Source of the DNA: Aspergillus flavus
Taxonomy: Eukaryota > Ascomycota > Eurotiomycetes > Eurotiales > Aspergillaceae
DNA length: 64,000 nucleotides
Direction of reading: 5' to 3'
Assembly: GCF_009017415.1 (NCBI RefSeq)
Contig: NC_092410.1
Coordinates: 2,294,001-2,358,000, forward strand
The notes under the pieces are model-generated. The model saw only the letters and a list, made by a program, of their open reading frames with translations. It searched no databases and was not told the origin of the DNA. Positions 1 to 11,197 of this stretch are shown piece after piece; the stretch's first letter is position 1, and every line of letters begins with the position of its first letter. Both the position numbers and the translations under genes were made by a program.

Positions 1-1124
1 CGTCATTGGCGGCGAGAGCATCACTAATGAATCGCACTGCTTCGTCAACCATTTTGGGCGTCACCTCATGCGCCGCGCTCTCATCAATAACATCTTCTAG
101 GGTCACCGCACCATTGGAAAACCAGCCGTTAGGGGACACTGCTTGTTTCAACCAAGTTAAGAAGGCTTCTCCACGATGGTACGGAACTAGTTTATCTATA
201 CCGCCGGAAAGATTAAGTATTCTTTTGCCTGCTAAGCAGCGGGCCAACAGCGGCTGCAGAGCCTGCTTCTCTTTCTCGGTCGGCTCCGGCAAGGTACAGT
301 TCCGCAGAGGCTCAACACTCTTCTTCATATCCATATAGCTCAAGAACAGACTGGCTGGGTCATATTTACGGACGGTGTCTAGGAGAGACACAGGAAACGC
401 CTCAGAACCCAAGAACTGGGAGCCTGGCGGGTTACTGCTTGTCCATGCTGGGAGTTTCGACAGTCTCGCACGATCAGCCATGAGATTTACATAGTCAGGA
501 CAACCAATGATAATCACGCCGGCAGTAATACGCGGCTCGTGTAGGATACAGCTCCACGCTGCATGTCCACCCAGGGAAACACCAAGTACGAGGTTTTGGG
601 TGATCTTGTACTCGGATTGAGGAAACACGAAAGATGGGAGATAATCGATCAAAAGGGAAACATCCCGTGCAGTGCCCTCTAAGTTCCGAATAAATCAGAA
701 GTGGGAACCTTCATTCTGAAAATGCGGAGCACTCACGAAAGATGGAAAACATGTCCTGCGCATGACGAGGGTTGCCCTGTTTCCATGCCTCATTTCCGGT
801 GGGATCAACCAGCCTCGTGCCGTGGTTTCGTTGATCAAATGCGACGGCAATTAGGCCTTTTACAGATTGGCTATCATTGGTATAGCTGGTCTTGATTCGG
901 TTATTCCAGTCCGTGATGGCTGCTGTAGCAATTCCCGTCATCCGTTCCTGAGTCGCTAGTCGGGGGTGCAACAACCAGAGGCACGCAACCTCTGAAGCTT
1001 GGGCGGGTAACTCATTTAAACCAAATACCGTAGTAAGTATTCCTGCGACCGGATATGTCTTTTGCGATATGGGTGATGGGTTCGTGCGGGGTGCGGCATC
1101 CAAAGGTTTAAGAGGGTCTGCCAT
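1..1124 (-). CDS. alpha/beta-hydrolase-fold serine hydrolase (3' end cut by window edge)
   Basis: Predicted serine hydrolase of the alpha/beta-hydrolase fold; its substrate cannot be read from sequence. Exon 1 is 1124-737, a 58-nt intron follows (736-679, GTGAGT...TTAG), and exon 2 runs from 678 off the left edge. The phase is consistent and there are no stops. The nucleophile elbow GVSLGG (catalytic Ser) lies early in exon 2. The acid loop SGGIDKLVP supplies the likely catalytic Asp, and the His is in RAAHEV near the edge, so the whole triad appears present. The N-terminal part contains a DQRNHG motif like that of other alpha/beta hydrolases at the oxyanion region. There is no signal peptide, so a cytosolic location is likely. 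It is divergently transcribed from pldA. About 354 residues are visible; the stop codon is outside the window. Confidence 0.8.
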
Positions 1125-1934
1125 TTCTCTCTCTCTATGCCTGTACTTTATTTCTATTGCTTATGATCTGTGAAGGCGGGTTGACAAGGTAGAGGAATAA
1201 CAAGAAGTTAAGTGCCAAGGTTGAGGAGCAACAGTCGAGGAGATGTTAGCCTTATATCCTAAGTTGCTATTGCGGAGTTCAAAGCCAAGAACTTTCAGTA
1301 TACTCCGTACCTAGGACCTAGGTAGAAATCGGAGCACAGCCAGTGGCTGTTTCTCTTCACCAGCCACAAGGTGTCCCGCTTGTTTATCCCAAACAGTCTT
1401 TCAACCATGAACGTACGATTATCAAGTCTGGAAAGTTTACCCCCTCTTAACCTTCTCTTACTTTTCAACCACCCGCTCACGGACTGTTCGTGCAGTCAGA
1501 GGGCCTCTCTTTTTCATTCAATAATCAAAGAAAGAAATTCTCTAGAAAATGATCACAATTTCCTTATAACCAAAGATCAACTGCGCCTTTGGCATTCGGA
1601 CTTTCCCCTTCCCAAGTTCCCACGCTAAAGCGGGTCCCTCTGTCTCCAAGTCGGAATTGGGATTAATTATGGGTCGAACTCCACTGCGGCTCGGGACTAG
1701 TATTTGTGTCTCAACACGAACGCTTCTTTGGGTTCTAACGGCCCAGCTTGACAGTTTCCCCCTAGGCTTATTGTTCAAGATATAATCACGCATTCGGACA
1801 GCGTTAGAATGACTTCATTGTGAGGTTTTCATGATCAATCTTGACAGGATCATATTGATCCTTATGTAGGCTCATTGTACTGCCCCTGACTCCTTCCGTA
1901 GTGAACTAACATCGCCTTGTCCTTAGAACGCACT
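1125..1934. promoter_or_regulatory. divergent promoter region, hydrolase / pldA
   Basis: This 810-base region lies between divergent start codons. A CT repeat sits directly upstream of the hydrolase ATG. One TACTCCGTAC box is at 1301-1310. A plausible 5'-UTR intron of pldA ends at 1926, with CTAAC at 1906-1910 and CCTTAG at 1921-1926; a possible GTGAGG donor is at 1820. No credible coding region was seen. Confidence 0.5.
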
Positions 1935-4900
1935 ATGACCGAATCTACGGTCCATCCCTCAGAAATGAGGGTTCCTGAAAACCCCTCTGATCGGCTCACC
2001 CCCGGAAAGCCAGAGCCACTTGCTCTATCCAATGGCCCAAGGCTGTCCTCACCTTTCCCTTCTCCAACTGGCACCACTGGCACTGAGTATTCGCCTTCAG
2101 ATAATCGGGAAAAGGCGGAGGCTACTGTCGAGGAAAATCAGCGGGTAGCGAATATTATCACCGATGAAAATGGCGGCAAATCACATGTAGGGGAGACAGA
2201 TGGCTCATGGGAATTATGGGATGGCTTTCCCAGAGCTAAACTAGCATCTTTGCATCCTCGACGGCCGAATGAGTCGCTCGACAACAAGCAGAAGGCCATG
2301 AGCCAAGAATCACAGACATCCCATCATGGGCTATCGTCGCGGCGCCCAAGTGTTCAGTTTACAGGTGAATTCATTGAGAACGATCCTCCTGCTGAATTTG
2401 CCCGGTCAAGACCTTCTTCCGTAGCAGGGGATGATGTTGACGCGGATCTGAAGGGAAAACAATCGATTTTCGGCAAGCTCAAAGCATTTGCAGCCTCCCC
2501 CTCATTCGTCTCCCATTCCCGCTCAGCTAGTGCTGCGACTATCGGGGATTCTAGACACGCTAACCATGATCTCACCACCCCAGGCTCGGAAAGGGGGGAG
2601 TTCCGTTTCCCCAACACGCTAGAAGAGGAAGGGAGCGATATTGATGCCGATGCTGAAGAGAGCGCGGGAGAACAACAAGGTCGGCAACAGCAGCAGCAGC
2701 AGCAGCAGAAGAAGAAGAAGAAGCAGCTGCGTCGTCGACAAGAAAACGATTCTACACCTCAAACAGAACCGAACACACCGAAAGCCTCGGGTCGGCCATC
2801 CTTTCACCTGCCTAGCTCATTCGGCCCCTTTGAAAACTATCGTACGAACTTCTTTCCACGACGAAATAATGGAGACTACGCGCAGCAACGTGAGGGAGTG
2901 TCAGAGGATGAGGGCCGGGATCGTCTTAATCGCGATAACGCTTGGCGGCGGAGAAGCGCCTGGCTTGCCAACACTCGTGCGCTTAATTCCGGGGGGCGGC
3001 CAATTGACTCACAACCGAATCAGGATGAGAGACGTCCTAGCAATTTAAGGCGGTTTACTGGCATGGCAGGGCCGTCGGAAAACGTTGAGGGTCTCGGCGC
3101 GCCCTGGAGGCGCCATCGAGCCGAACGTGGCTCTAGCCTCAGCGCTCAACGATGGCGGCAAATCAAGGCTGGATTGAAGCTGATTGGACAGCGACGTAAG
3201 ACCGACAACACAGTTGACCATGCGAAGTCGGCCGAACTGCTAGCCGAGTTGACCTCGGGGGTACCGGCCGCCCTAATTCTCGCTAGCATGTTTCAACGCG
3301 ATGAGCACGGCAGCAAACGCATTCCGATTCTTCTTGAGCAGCTGAAGGTTCGAGTAACGGATAGTAGAATCGATTCTCATTCCGGAGATCGCCACCTTGT
3401 TTTTAGGATTGAACTCGAATATGGCAGCGGCATGACCCGGATGAAGTGGATCATTCATCGGACGCTGAGAGATTTCGCAAATCTTCATCTGAAGTACAAA
3501 TTGCATTTTGGAACGCAGAAGTATATTCAATTGCGAAATACCGAAGGCGCACATAATCTTCCACGTTTCCCTCGAAGTGCATTTCCTTACCTACGGGGTG
3601 TTCGGGGCTTAGAAAGCGACATGGAGGACGAAGAAGATGACGGTGGCTACGAAACTGCAGCCGAGGCGACAAGTGGCAATGAAAGAGCTGGGAAGAGGCA
3701 GCAGTCACGGCGGCGATCGTCCGGTAATATATCCCGTCGACAGTCGACTGTAACGAACCCCGATACAGAAAATGCTGCTGGAGCCTCAGGCGCAGCGGAC
3801 GCAGGACCGAGCAAGAAAGAGAGTTATCCGGAGAGACAAAGAAAAAAACTCGAATCTTATCTACAAAAACTGATTCGGTTCCTTATCTTTAAACCTGATA
3901 GCAATCGTCTGTGTAAATTCCTGGAGTTGTCGGCCTTGGGTGTGCGCCTTGCTGCTGAAGGGAGCTACCATGGCAAAGAGGGGTATTTGATTATACAATC
4001 CTCGAAAGGTCTGGATTTCCGAAGGGCCTTGACTCCTACCATGGTAAAAAACCGTCATTCACCAAAGTGGTTCCTAGTCAGACATAGCTACGTCGTTTGC
4101 GTCGACTCTCCCGAGGCAATGAATATCTACGATGTTTTCTTGATAGATCCATTTTTCAAGCTGCAAACTCAGAAGATCAGTATTCGAAATCAGAAAGCGA
4201 AGGAACTTGCAAAGTCGGCAAAAGAGTCGGCTAGGCATCCGCAACATCACACCCTGAGGCTTGAAAATTCAGAGCGGAAACTCAAGCTCTTGGCCAGAAA
4301 CGAGCGCCAACTTCATCAGTTTGAAGATTCTATTCGGTTTATGGTCAACAATACCCCTTGGGCAAGGCCAAATAGGTTTGAAAGTTTTGCTCCGGTGCGC
4401 CGCCATTGCTTCGCTCAGTGGCTGGTTGATGCTCGGGATCACATGTGGATGGTATCACGGGCGATCAACCAGGCCAAAGATGTCATATACATTCACGACT
4501 GGTGGCTTAGTCCTGAGCTTTATATGCGGCGACCAGCCGCAATCAGCCAGAAGTGGCGCTTAGACCGCCTTCTCCAGCGAAAAGCCCGCGAAGGCGTCAA
4601 GATATTCGTCATCATGTATCGAAATATCAACTCTGCCATCCCAATTGACTCGGAATATTCCAAGTTCTCCCTTCTTGACCTGCATCCCAACATCTTTGTG
4701 CAGAGATCTCCAAATCAATTTCGACAGAATACTTTTTTCTGGGCACATCATGAGAAGCTGTGCATAATAGATCATACCTTGGCTTTTGTGGGAGGTATCG
4801 ATCTTTGTTTTGGAAGGTGGGATACGCCACAACATCTTCTCACGGATGACAAACCAACAGGATTTGAAACTTCAGATGGGCCCAAGGATGCTGACCACTG

Positions 4901-7467
4901 CCAGCTTTGGCCTGGCAAAGATTATTCGAACCCACGTGTTCAGGATTTCTATGATTTAGATAAACCATACGAAGAGATGTATGATCGAAATGTCATCCCC
5001 AGAATGCCCTGGCACGATATATCAATGCATGTTGTCGGCCAACCGGCTCGGGATCTCACTCGCCATTTTGTCCAACGGTGGAACTATATCTTGCGTCAGC
5101 GAAAACCAACTCGGCCCACGCCATTCCTGCTTCCACCGCCTGATTTTGACGCAGCAGATTTGGAAGCTCTTGGCCTGGACGGGACTTGTGAAGTCCAGAT
5201 CTTACGATCGAGCAGCGCGTGGTCCACTGGGACGTCGGACCTCACTGAGCACAGTATCATGAATGCCTATGTCAAGTTAATCGAAGAATCGGATCATTTC
5301 GTCTATATCGAGAACCAATTCTTTGTGAGCACCTGTGAGATAGACGGCAGGAAAATCGAGAACCTGATAGGCGATGCTCTGGTAGAGCGGATTACTCGAG
5401 CTGCGAAGAACAAAGAGGCATGGCGTGCGGTTATCGTTATTCCACTGATGCCAGGTTTCCAGAATACGGTAGACAGTGAGGGCGGGACAAGTGTCCGTTT
5501 AATCATGATGTGTCAGTACCGTAGTATCTGCCGGGGAGAGACATCTATATTCGGACGACTCCGAGCTTTGGGCATTGAGCCTGAAGATTATATCCAATTT
5601 TTCAGCCTGCGGGCTTGGGGCAAGATCGGCCCTCAGAAGCAACTTGTCACTGAACAGCTTTACATCCACGCTAAATGCATGATTGTTGATGATCGAGCTG
5701 CAATCATTGGATCTGCAAACATCAATGAACGGTCTATGTTGGGATCGCGAGACTCAGAGGTTGCATCTGTTGTGCGTGATACAGACATGATCTGGTCCAG
5801 CATGAATGGTCGTCCTTACCTCGTCGGACGGTTCCCCCACACTCTAAGAATGCGCCTAATGAGAGAGCATCTTGGCATTGATGTAGATGAGCTCATGGAG
5901 CATTCCATGGCTACAGAAGAAGAACTGCGAAGGATCCAGATTGCGGAGGAGGGCTCCAAGTCACCGGGAGATCATGAGAGACTCGATCCTGAATCACTTA
6001 TGCTGGAAAAACAGGATGAGAGGGACATGATCGAGCGTCGGCACCGTATACAAGACGAGTTCCTCTCGCGGTCGGAAGATATGCACAGCTTCAATCATGA
6101 TGTCGACTGGGAACAAGGTGACAATCCTAATCTCAAGTCGAACAGGAAGCTCACCGCAGATGCAAGAGTGACTGCCAACCCAGAGCATAAAAAGGATGTG
6201 GACGGTTATGGTCCTGATCATCTTAGTGCTGCTCTGCAAGCCGGTTTAGGAGAAGCGCGTGATTCTCAGCTCTTGGGTGACAAGTCAGAGGTCTTGGTCT
6301 CACCCATTGCGAGCGAGGGTAAGGGCACCATCCAGCAACCGAGACATTGCCCGCAACAAGAAGCCAATGGCGACAACGAAACAAGGAAAACATCCTTCAT
6401 CTTGTCAGATGATGTCGATGATCCAGGTTCAGTCGTTGAAGGACTGTCAGCTGCTCGTAACCCAGCTTTATCAGGGCATGATACCGAGAGCGGTGGGAAT
6501 GGCGCTGTTCCCTCATCTAAAGAAAAGTTCGACGTGACAAAGCACCCGCACCCACTGGTCGCAGATATGAAACATGTATTCATTGATAAAGACTGCATGA
6601 GAGATCCGGTGATCGACGTGTTTTACCTAGACACTTGGCATGCTGTTGCCGAGAAAAATACGAAATTGTTCCGGAGCGTTTTCCGCTGCATGCCTGACAG
6701 CGAGGTGAAGTCCTGGAAAGAGTATAAGGACTATGCTGATTACGGGGAGCGTTTTGCTGAGATGCAGAATCAACACAGTGCTAAGGCATTTCGTCCGGCT
6801 CATGCTAGGCAAACTGGCCCGCCTGGTACAGGTGCTAGCTTGATTGCAGGTGGTCTCACAACCAAGTCTAACTTATTAGGAGCCGGTCCAAACGCGGAAG
6901 GGCAGATGATGGGCCAGAAAGATCAATCATCATCTGAGAAGATTGACCTCAGACAAGCTGCAAACACCCAGAATCACGATCGTATGCGGTCAGATATAGC
7001 ACAACAACAGAAAACACTGTCATCTAAAGACGAAAAAATGACTGGGTTGAGAACGTTGGATGCACCAGCATCTGGAAACGTACAAAACGGGCGGCATGAT
7101 GATAATGGATCATCAGGAGAAGATCATGGGAAACAGGTTTCAGATCCGCCAGTCGTTGATTATTCGGAGGCTCTAAACCGAAATGCCACAGCTCAATCAC
7201 GACGACGGAGACGAAGAGCTACAACTCTGGGCTCGAAACGGGAATTCCATGCATCAGATGAGGTGATGGACAAACAACAAGCGGAGGACCTTCTGAACCA
7301 GGTTCAAGGACATTTAATTCTTTGGCCTTATGACTGGTTAGTAGAACTTTTCGCTGCACTATGAACGATAATCCTATGTACTAACTGCTTGAACTAGGCT
7401 CGAAAAAGAAGAGCAAGGTGGAAACTGGCTGTACACACTTGACCAACTTTCTCCCTTGGAAATCTAG
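1935..7467 (+). CDS. pldA: phospholipase D (PX-PH-HKD type)
   Basis: Hydrolyses phosphatidylcholine to phosphatidic acid and choline at membranes. It is the Spo14/PLD1-type enzyme, which in this family is phosphoinositide dependent. The start is the ATG at 1935; the frame is open to a TTG upstream. Exon 1 ends at 7336, a 61-nt intron with a perfect TACTAAC branch site follows (7337-7397), and exon 2 is 7398-7467. The product is about 1823 residues. It has a long disordered N-terminus with a polyQ-polyK run near residues 250-265, then a PX domain (about 465-560) containing an acidic insert, and a PH-like domain (about 640-780). The two catalytic HxKxxxxD motifs are HHEKLCIID at about 938 and HAKCMIVDD at about 1245, the latter followed by GSANINERS. 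Both motifs are intact, so an active enzyme is expected. A long charged C-terminal tail follows and ends in a short conserved-looking segment encoded by exon 2. The order with orlA agrees with my memory of A. fumigatus pldA. Confidence 0.93.
2683..2730 (+). repeat. CAG/AAG trinucleotide tract in pldA coding sequence
   Basis: An interrupted CAG run followed by AAG codons encodes adjacent polyglutamine and polylysine stretches in the disordered N-terminus of PldA. The tract is in frame and purely trinucleotide, so its length can vary without a frameshift. Confidence 0.85.
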
Positions 7468-8043
7468 TAAGTTGTTCATTTTTTTTTATTTTTTTTCTTT
7501 TCCATTTTTACTTGTTCACTATTATAGGCAGGTTACTAATTATCTGCAGTAATTAATACACTGCGTGTCCTCTGTGTACCTCTGATTCATCCACTTCTCT
7601 TTGCGGGACTCTAAGCATACTGGTGAAGCAACTGTGCTTAGTCGCGATGTGCTCGGCGATTGTGGCTTCCAACGTTTCCTTAATGCTCGTATTTCTGTAA
7701 CTTCTATACAAATGATAATATGAATCTTCCCTATCTCCTCTAATGGCTATTGTTGATTTAATAATTTTACCTGCCTTCCTGATACTTTGGCATTTAAGGC
7801 TTTCTATCTTCGGTCTATCATTTTCTTCTTTCCAATCCATAGTGGTCTTGTTTTTGTGTTTTAAATAATAGGAATATTGGTCGCAGTTAATTGACCTAGG
7901 GTTATAGGGAACAAAGCTCAAGTATTGTACTTTCATCATACGATAAGATGGCTCTAACCTATATTAAATTAGGTTATACTATACACTGCTTATGATTACA
8001 AGTGATTGATCTATTCTCATATACAACAAGACCTTCTTCCAGC
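7468..8043. other. convergent 3' intergenic region
   Basis: Between the stop of pldA and the stop of the minus-strand nucleotidyltransferase. It holds a T-rich run near 7479-7505 and AT-rich sequence. A 128-codon minus-strand frame (7553-7939) has no recognisable domain and atypical composition, so I do not call it a gene. Confidence 0.5.
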
Positions 8044-9672
8044 CTAGGTTATCTGCGCTCGCACCTTGCTAAAGTCATCGAAATTTGCTCGTAAAACAGA
8101 GGCCAGAAGACTAGTTTTCAAACCGCCATGATTACGCCGTTCCCATGCACCAAGACATATACCAAGGCGATCATATGCGCGCGCAAAAACGTCCTGGAGT
8201 TCATAGGTGCGAGAACATGTACGGCCGAGATCATTCATGTAATTGGCGGGATCCTGAAGACATAACCTCGAGGCTGCCGGTATGTTGCGCTTGATAGCAG
8301 CCGTTTTCTTCCGATTTACAAGTGCACGCTGGCCGCGGAGGTGGGCTGGCAAATCCTCTGCATCGTACCTTTTTATTGCGTCTTTCACAGTACCAGCATC
8401 AAAGAAGCTCGGGGGGTCCACGGAAACACATGTACTTCTTAGATCGACCTCAGAGCCGTATACCTTTAAAACAGCAAGGAGCTGTTTGCCCAAGCTTCTT
8501 GACTCTTGAAATCGGCCATGATTCATTCTAAGAAATGCCACAAGAAGCATCACAAGAGTATCAGGCTCAATGGACGATTTATGGCTACCAAACAAATCTT
8601 GCGACTCCAATATTAGACGGATGACCATGTATAGCGGCCGAATCGCAGGATATTCAGCATGATAGTCGCATATGTACTCAACAGAGGAGGGCAATCCTTC
8701 ACCACAGTGGAACTGGACTCGCATACCGGTCTCATGGTGAACAGCGGTCAGAATTGAATTGCATTTGCCGCTCAACTCAATCCGGCCGCTAAACGACGAG
8801 CAATGCTGAAGGGTACATTCCACCCGAGACAATAGATCACTATGAAGACTGAGGATCTGTGGCCGTGTAGGACTTGGCCTTCGGGCCCGGTCGATCGATC
8901 GGGCTGGGTCTGGCACAGGTAAGATGAAGTCCAAGTCCGAATGGCTCATTGCAAACCCGGTTCGCCGAGAGCCGATGACCTGCGGCGTATGAGGTATAAC
9001 ATCTCGCAGCATGCTCGTAACTTGAGTAACTATGTGGCTAACCCTATCCTGCTCAGGGGGTGTTGGTAACAAATATTCCTCAAGTGCGCGGATCTCTGCA
9101 TCTAGCTGCATGAAGCTGTCAGGCCATTCGCGACCTGCATCGCAGTAATCCATCCATGGGGATTGTTCCCATCGGCCTTGTTCTGTATTTACATTCCATC
9201 GTATCCGGTCACACGGGATAGTTTGGCTGGTAATGACGGGATCCTTTTCCAGGGTACGGGTATTCCTTGCTGTCCGTGTCGATGGCCCAGATGAGACAAA
9301 TTGTGCTGTAGCCTCTGGGGAAACCAGTTTAACTGGTAGTTTCAAAGCCATAGCTTCCTTCACCGGAATTACAGGGCGGGCGAGGTCCCTAGAGGGTGTC
9401 CGGTCGTATACTTTACGAACCAAACTGGTCCTATTCGAGGATCGGTGGGCCTCGAGAGTCCTTGGGAGGCTGTTTTTAAATACAGCCATGTCCTTAGCGT
9501 AGAACCTAGTTCCAGAGATAGCTTGATGTTTTGACTGGGAAGAGTGAAACGCGTGCTGCCGAAGGACAGAGGAAGGAGAGGGGAGTAAACCGGCTGAGAG
9601 GTAGAAGCGCATGGTCGCGCAAGAAACTAGGCAATCGAGGCATTGCGAATGACTGACGAGAATCCGGGGCAT
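8044..9672 (-). CDS. poly(A) polymerase / TUTase-like nucleotidyltransferase, probably mitochondrial
   Basis: Single-exon gene of 542 codons from the first ATG (9672). A second ATG at 9612 opens a serine/arginine-rich, acid-poor leader that looks like a mitochondrial presequence and may be the true start. The DNA polymerase beta-like core is shown by GSRRTGF followed by SDLDF (about residues 232-250), which supplies the G-S helix and the first two metal-binding aspartates. The stretch around RPLYMVIRLIL and the following helices fits the PAP/25A-associated substrate domain. The usual third carboxylate is not obvious: the expected strand reads MRVQFHC. Activity may therefore be altered or absent. 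The likely role is addition of nucleotides to organellar RNA or RNA binding, inferred from the fold and leader only. It is convergent with pldA and divergent from orlA. Confidence 0.75.
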   Translation of the reverse strand: MPRILVSHSQCLDCLVSCATMRFYLSAGLLPSPSSVLRQHAFHSSQSKHQAISGTRFYAKDMAVFKNSLPRTLEAHRSSNRTSLVRKVYDRTPSRDLARPVIPVKEAMALKLPVKLVSPEATAQFVSSGPSTRTARNTRTLEKDPVITSQTIPCDRIRWNVNTEQGRWEQSPWMDYCDAGREWPDSFMQLDAEIRALEEYLLPTPPEQDRVSHIVTQVTSMLRDVIPHTPQVIGSRRTGFAMSHSDLDFILPVPDPARSIDRARRPSPTRPQILSLHSDLLSRVECTLQHCSSFSGRIELSGKCNSILTAVHHETGMRVQFHCGEGLPSSVEYICDYHAEYPAIRPLYMVIRLILESQDLFGSHKSSIEPDTLVMLLVAFLRMNHGRFQESRSLGKQLLAVLKVYGSEVDLRSTCVSVDPPSFFDAGTVKDAIKRYDAEDLPAHLRGQRALVNRKKTAAIKRNIPAASRLCLQDPANYMNDLGRTCSRTYELQDVFARAYDRLGICLGAWERRNHGGLKTSLLASVLRANFDDFSKVRAQIT

Positions 9673-11197
9673 ATACCGGACCAAAGCAACGTTCTAAGTT
9701 TTAAGAATTTGTTATAATGAAAAAGCAGGAGAATGAAAGGACGATCTGATGGATGAATGAATTACAAAACTAAGAGACGAAGATGGCAGCATTCACAAGC
9801 TAGCAAGCACATGATTCATCCCGTGCACCCGATGACAAAAACTTTATCACGTGCTAGACTCTGCCCTAACTCCGGGTGCAGACGATCGATTAGATAATCG
9901 AGTACGATTCGATGAGGTTACTGCTAGTACTAATATTGTGTATATTCTTAGTACTTAGTACGTACTAGTAGTATTAGATACGTCTATCACAAGCATGACA
10001 TATAAATTGTATGTCAAAAATCAGCCCGGAGAAGGGACCATCCGGTCCATCTTCGTGCCCCATTGGCAGATCATCATTCTGTAGTCATTATCTGTCTATT
10101 TTCGGGTGAACCAGGATAAGAGAACAAGAAAGAAAAAAAAAAAAGGAAAATTTATCTCAAGCATTCGAATAATGACGTACATGTGTGATGAACGCACGAT
10201 TGGCGGGGGGGATGAAGGGCTGATAAAGAGGAACTTCATGGATCGCATCATCCACTCCAGTATCGTGGGGTACGAACGTGGAAACCGGTTATTCGAATTG
10301 ACTATTAATTCATCATCATGGGACTACAATTACATACTTTGTAGATTATGTCTGGTTGGGTACTTATATTATAGTCCATGGTACTATAATTGTTCCCGAG
10401 AATAACTAAGATAATTAAGGTAGGTAGGTATATGTTTTCTTTTTCCTCCGAGTCACCGGCCTGGAACAGTCCGTTTTGGGGGGTGTGGCCCATCACCGTT
10501 CTTGCTTTGGTCTTCCCTCTCTCTCTATCTCCTTCTCTCCCGTTCTACCTTATATCCCTCATGCCTCTCTTCCCTGGCTCGTGAACAATCCAGCTCTTCC
10601 TATTGCTTGAGTATATTAAGCAGCCAACAACCGAGCGAAGCGATTGAAACCACGTTCTTCAGGTCTTCACCGCCTGTGACTTCTAAACGGTCCGCCCCTC
10701 TCTTTCTTCAAACCTGCCCTCAACCCTCCGTCAGTGACTCGTTCTCTCCCTCTCTCCCCACTCCGTCTTCCCTTGACTCACGCTTTCACTCTTGTTGGAG
10801 AATAAAAGAGAGAAGAGAGAAGCAAACGCCCTTCACCATTACTCCAACAACAATCCCTTATCTACGGCGTTCTAATCCTCCCATAGCCCCCAGTTCAATG
10901 ATACTCGTTTTGCTGTCCAGGGCATAGTTCGTGGCTTCCCCCCCTCCCCACACCACCAAACTAGCTTGATCTCTCTCCCACTCCATTTCTCCGAGGTACC
11001 TGCGACTCTAAACGTCCTACAGTTGCCCACTCCCCTGTTGTTGGTCATCGATCTCGTACACAGAAGCTCGAAGACAATGTCGTTTCTCTGACTAGTCTTT
11101 GGAAACTTCAGATCGAGTAGCTGATTAGATCCTCGCCCGCTGTCATTCGCATCTCCCCCTTGCATCGTCCTCATTACTTTTTTATCGATACCTGATA
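9673..11197. promoter_or_regulatory. divergent promoter and pyrimidine-rich leader of orlA
   Basis: 1.5 kb between the divergent nucleotidyltransferase and orlA. From about 10500 to 11190 the plus strand is strongly CT-rich, typical of a highly expressed Aspergillus promoter/leader. Several CCCCT (stress-element-like) words occur in it, for example near 10690 and 11153. An A-rich run is at 10129-10150. Three short upstream ORFs in the CT-rich part are listed separately. No other gene was seen. Confidence 0.6.
10561..11091 (+). promoter_or_regulatory. three upstream ORFs in the orlA leader region
   Basis: ATG-to-stop frames at 10561-10584 (7 codons), 10898-10927 (9 codons) and 11077-11091 (4 codons) precede the orlA ATG at 11198. 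Whether all three are transcribed depends on the unknown start site. The last one, 106 nt upstream, is the most likely to be in the mRNA. They could dampen basal translation. Confidence 0.45.

Noticed and set aside
7553..7939. 128-codon minus-strand frame
   Set aside because: Located in convergent 3'-UTR sequence, AT-rich composition, no recognisable motif.
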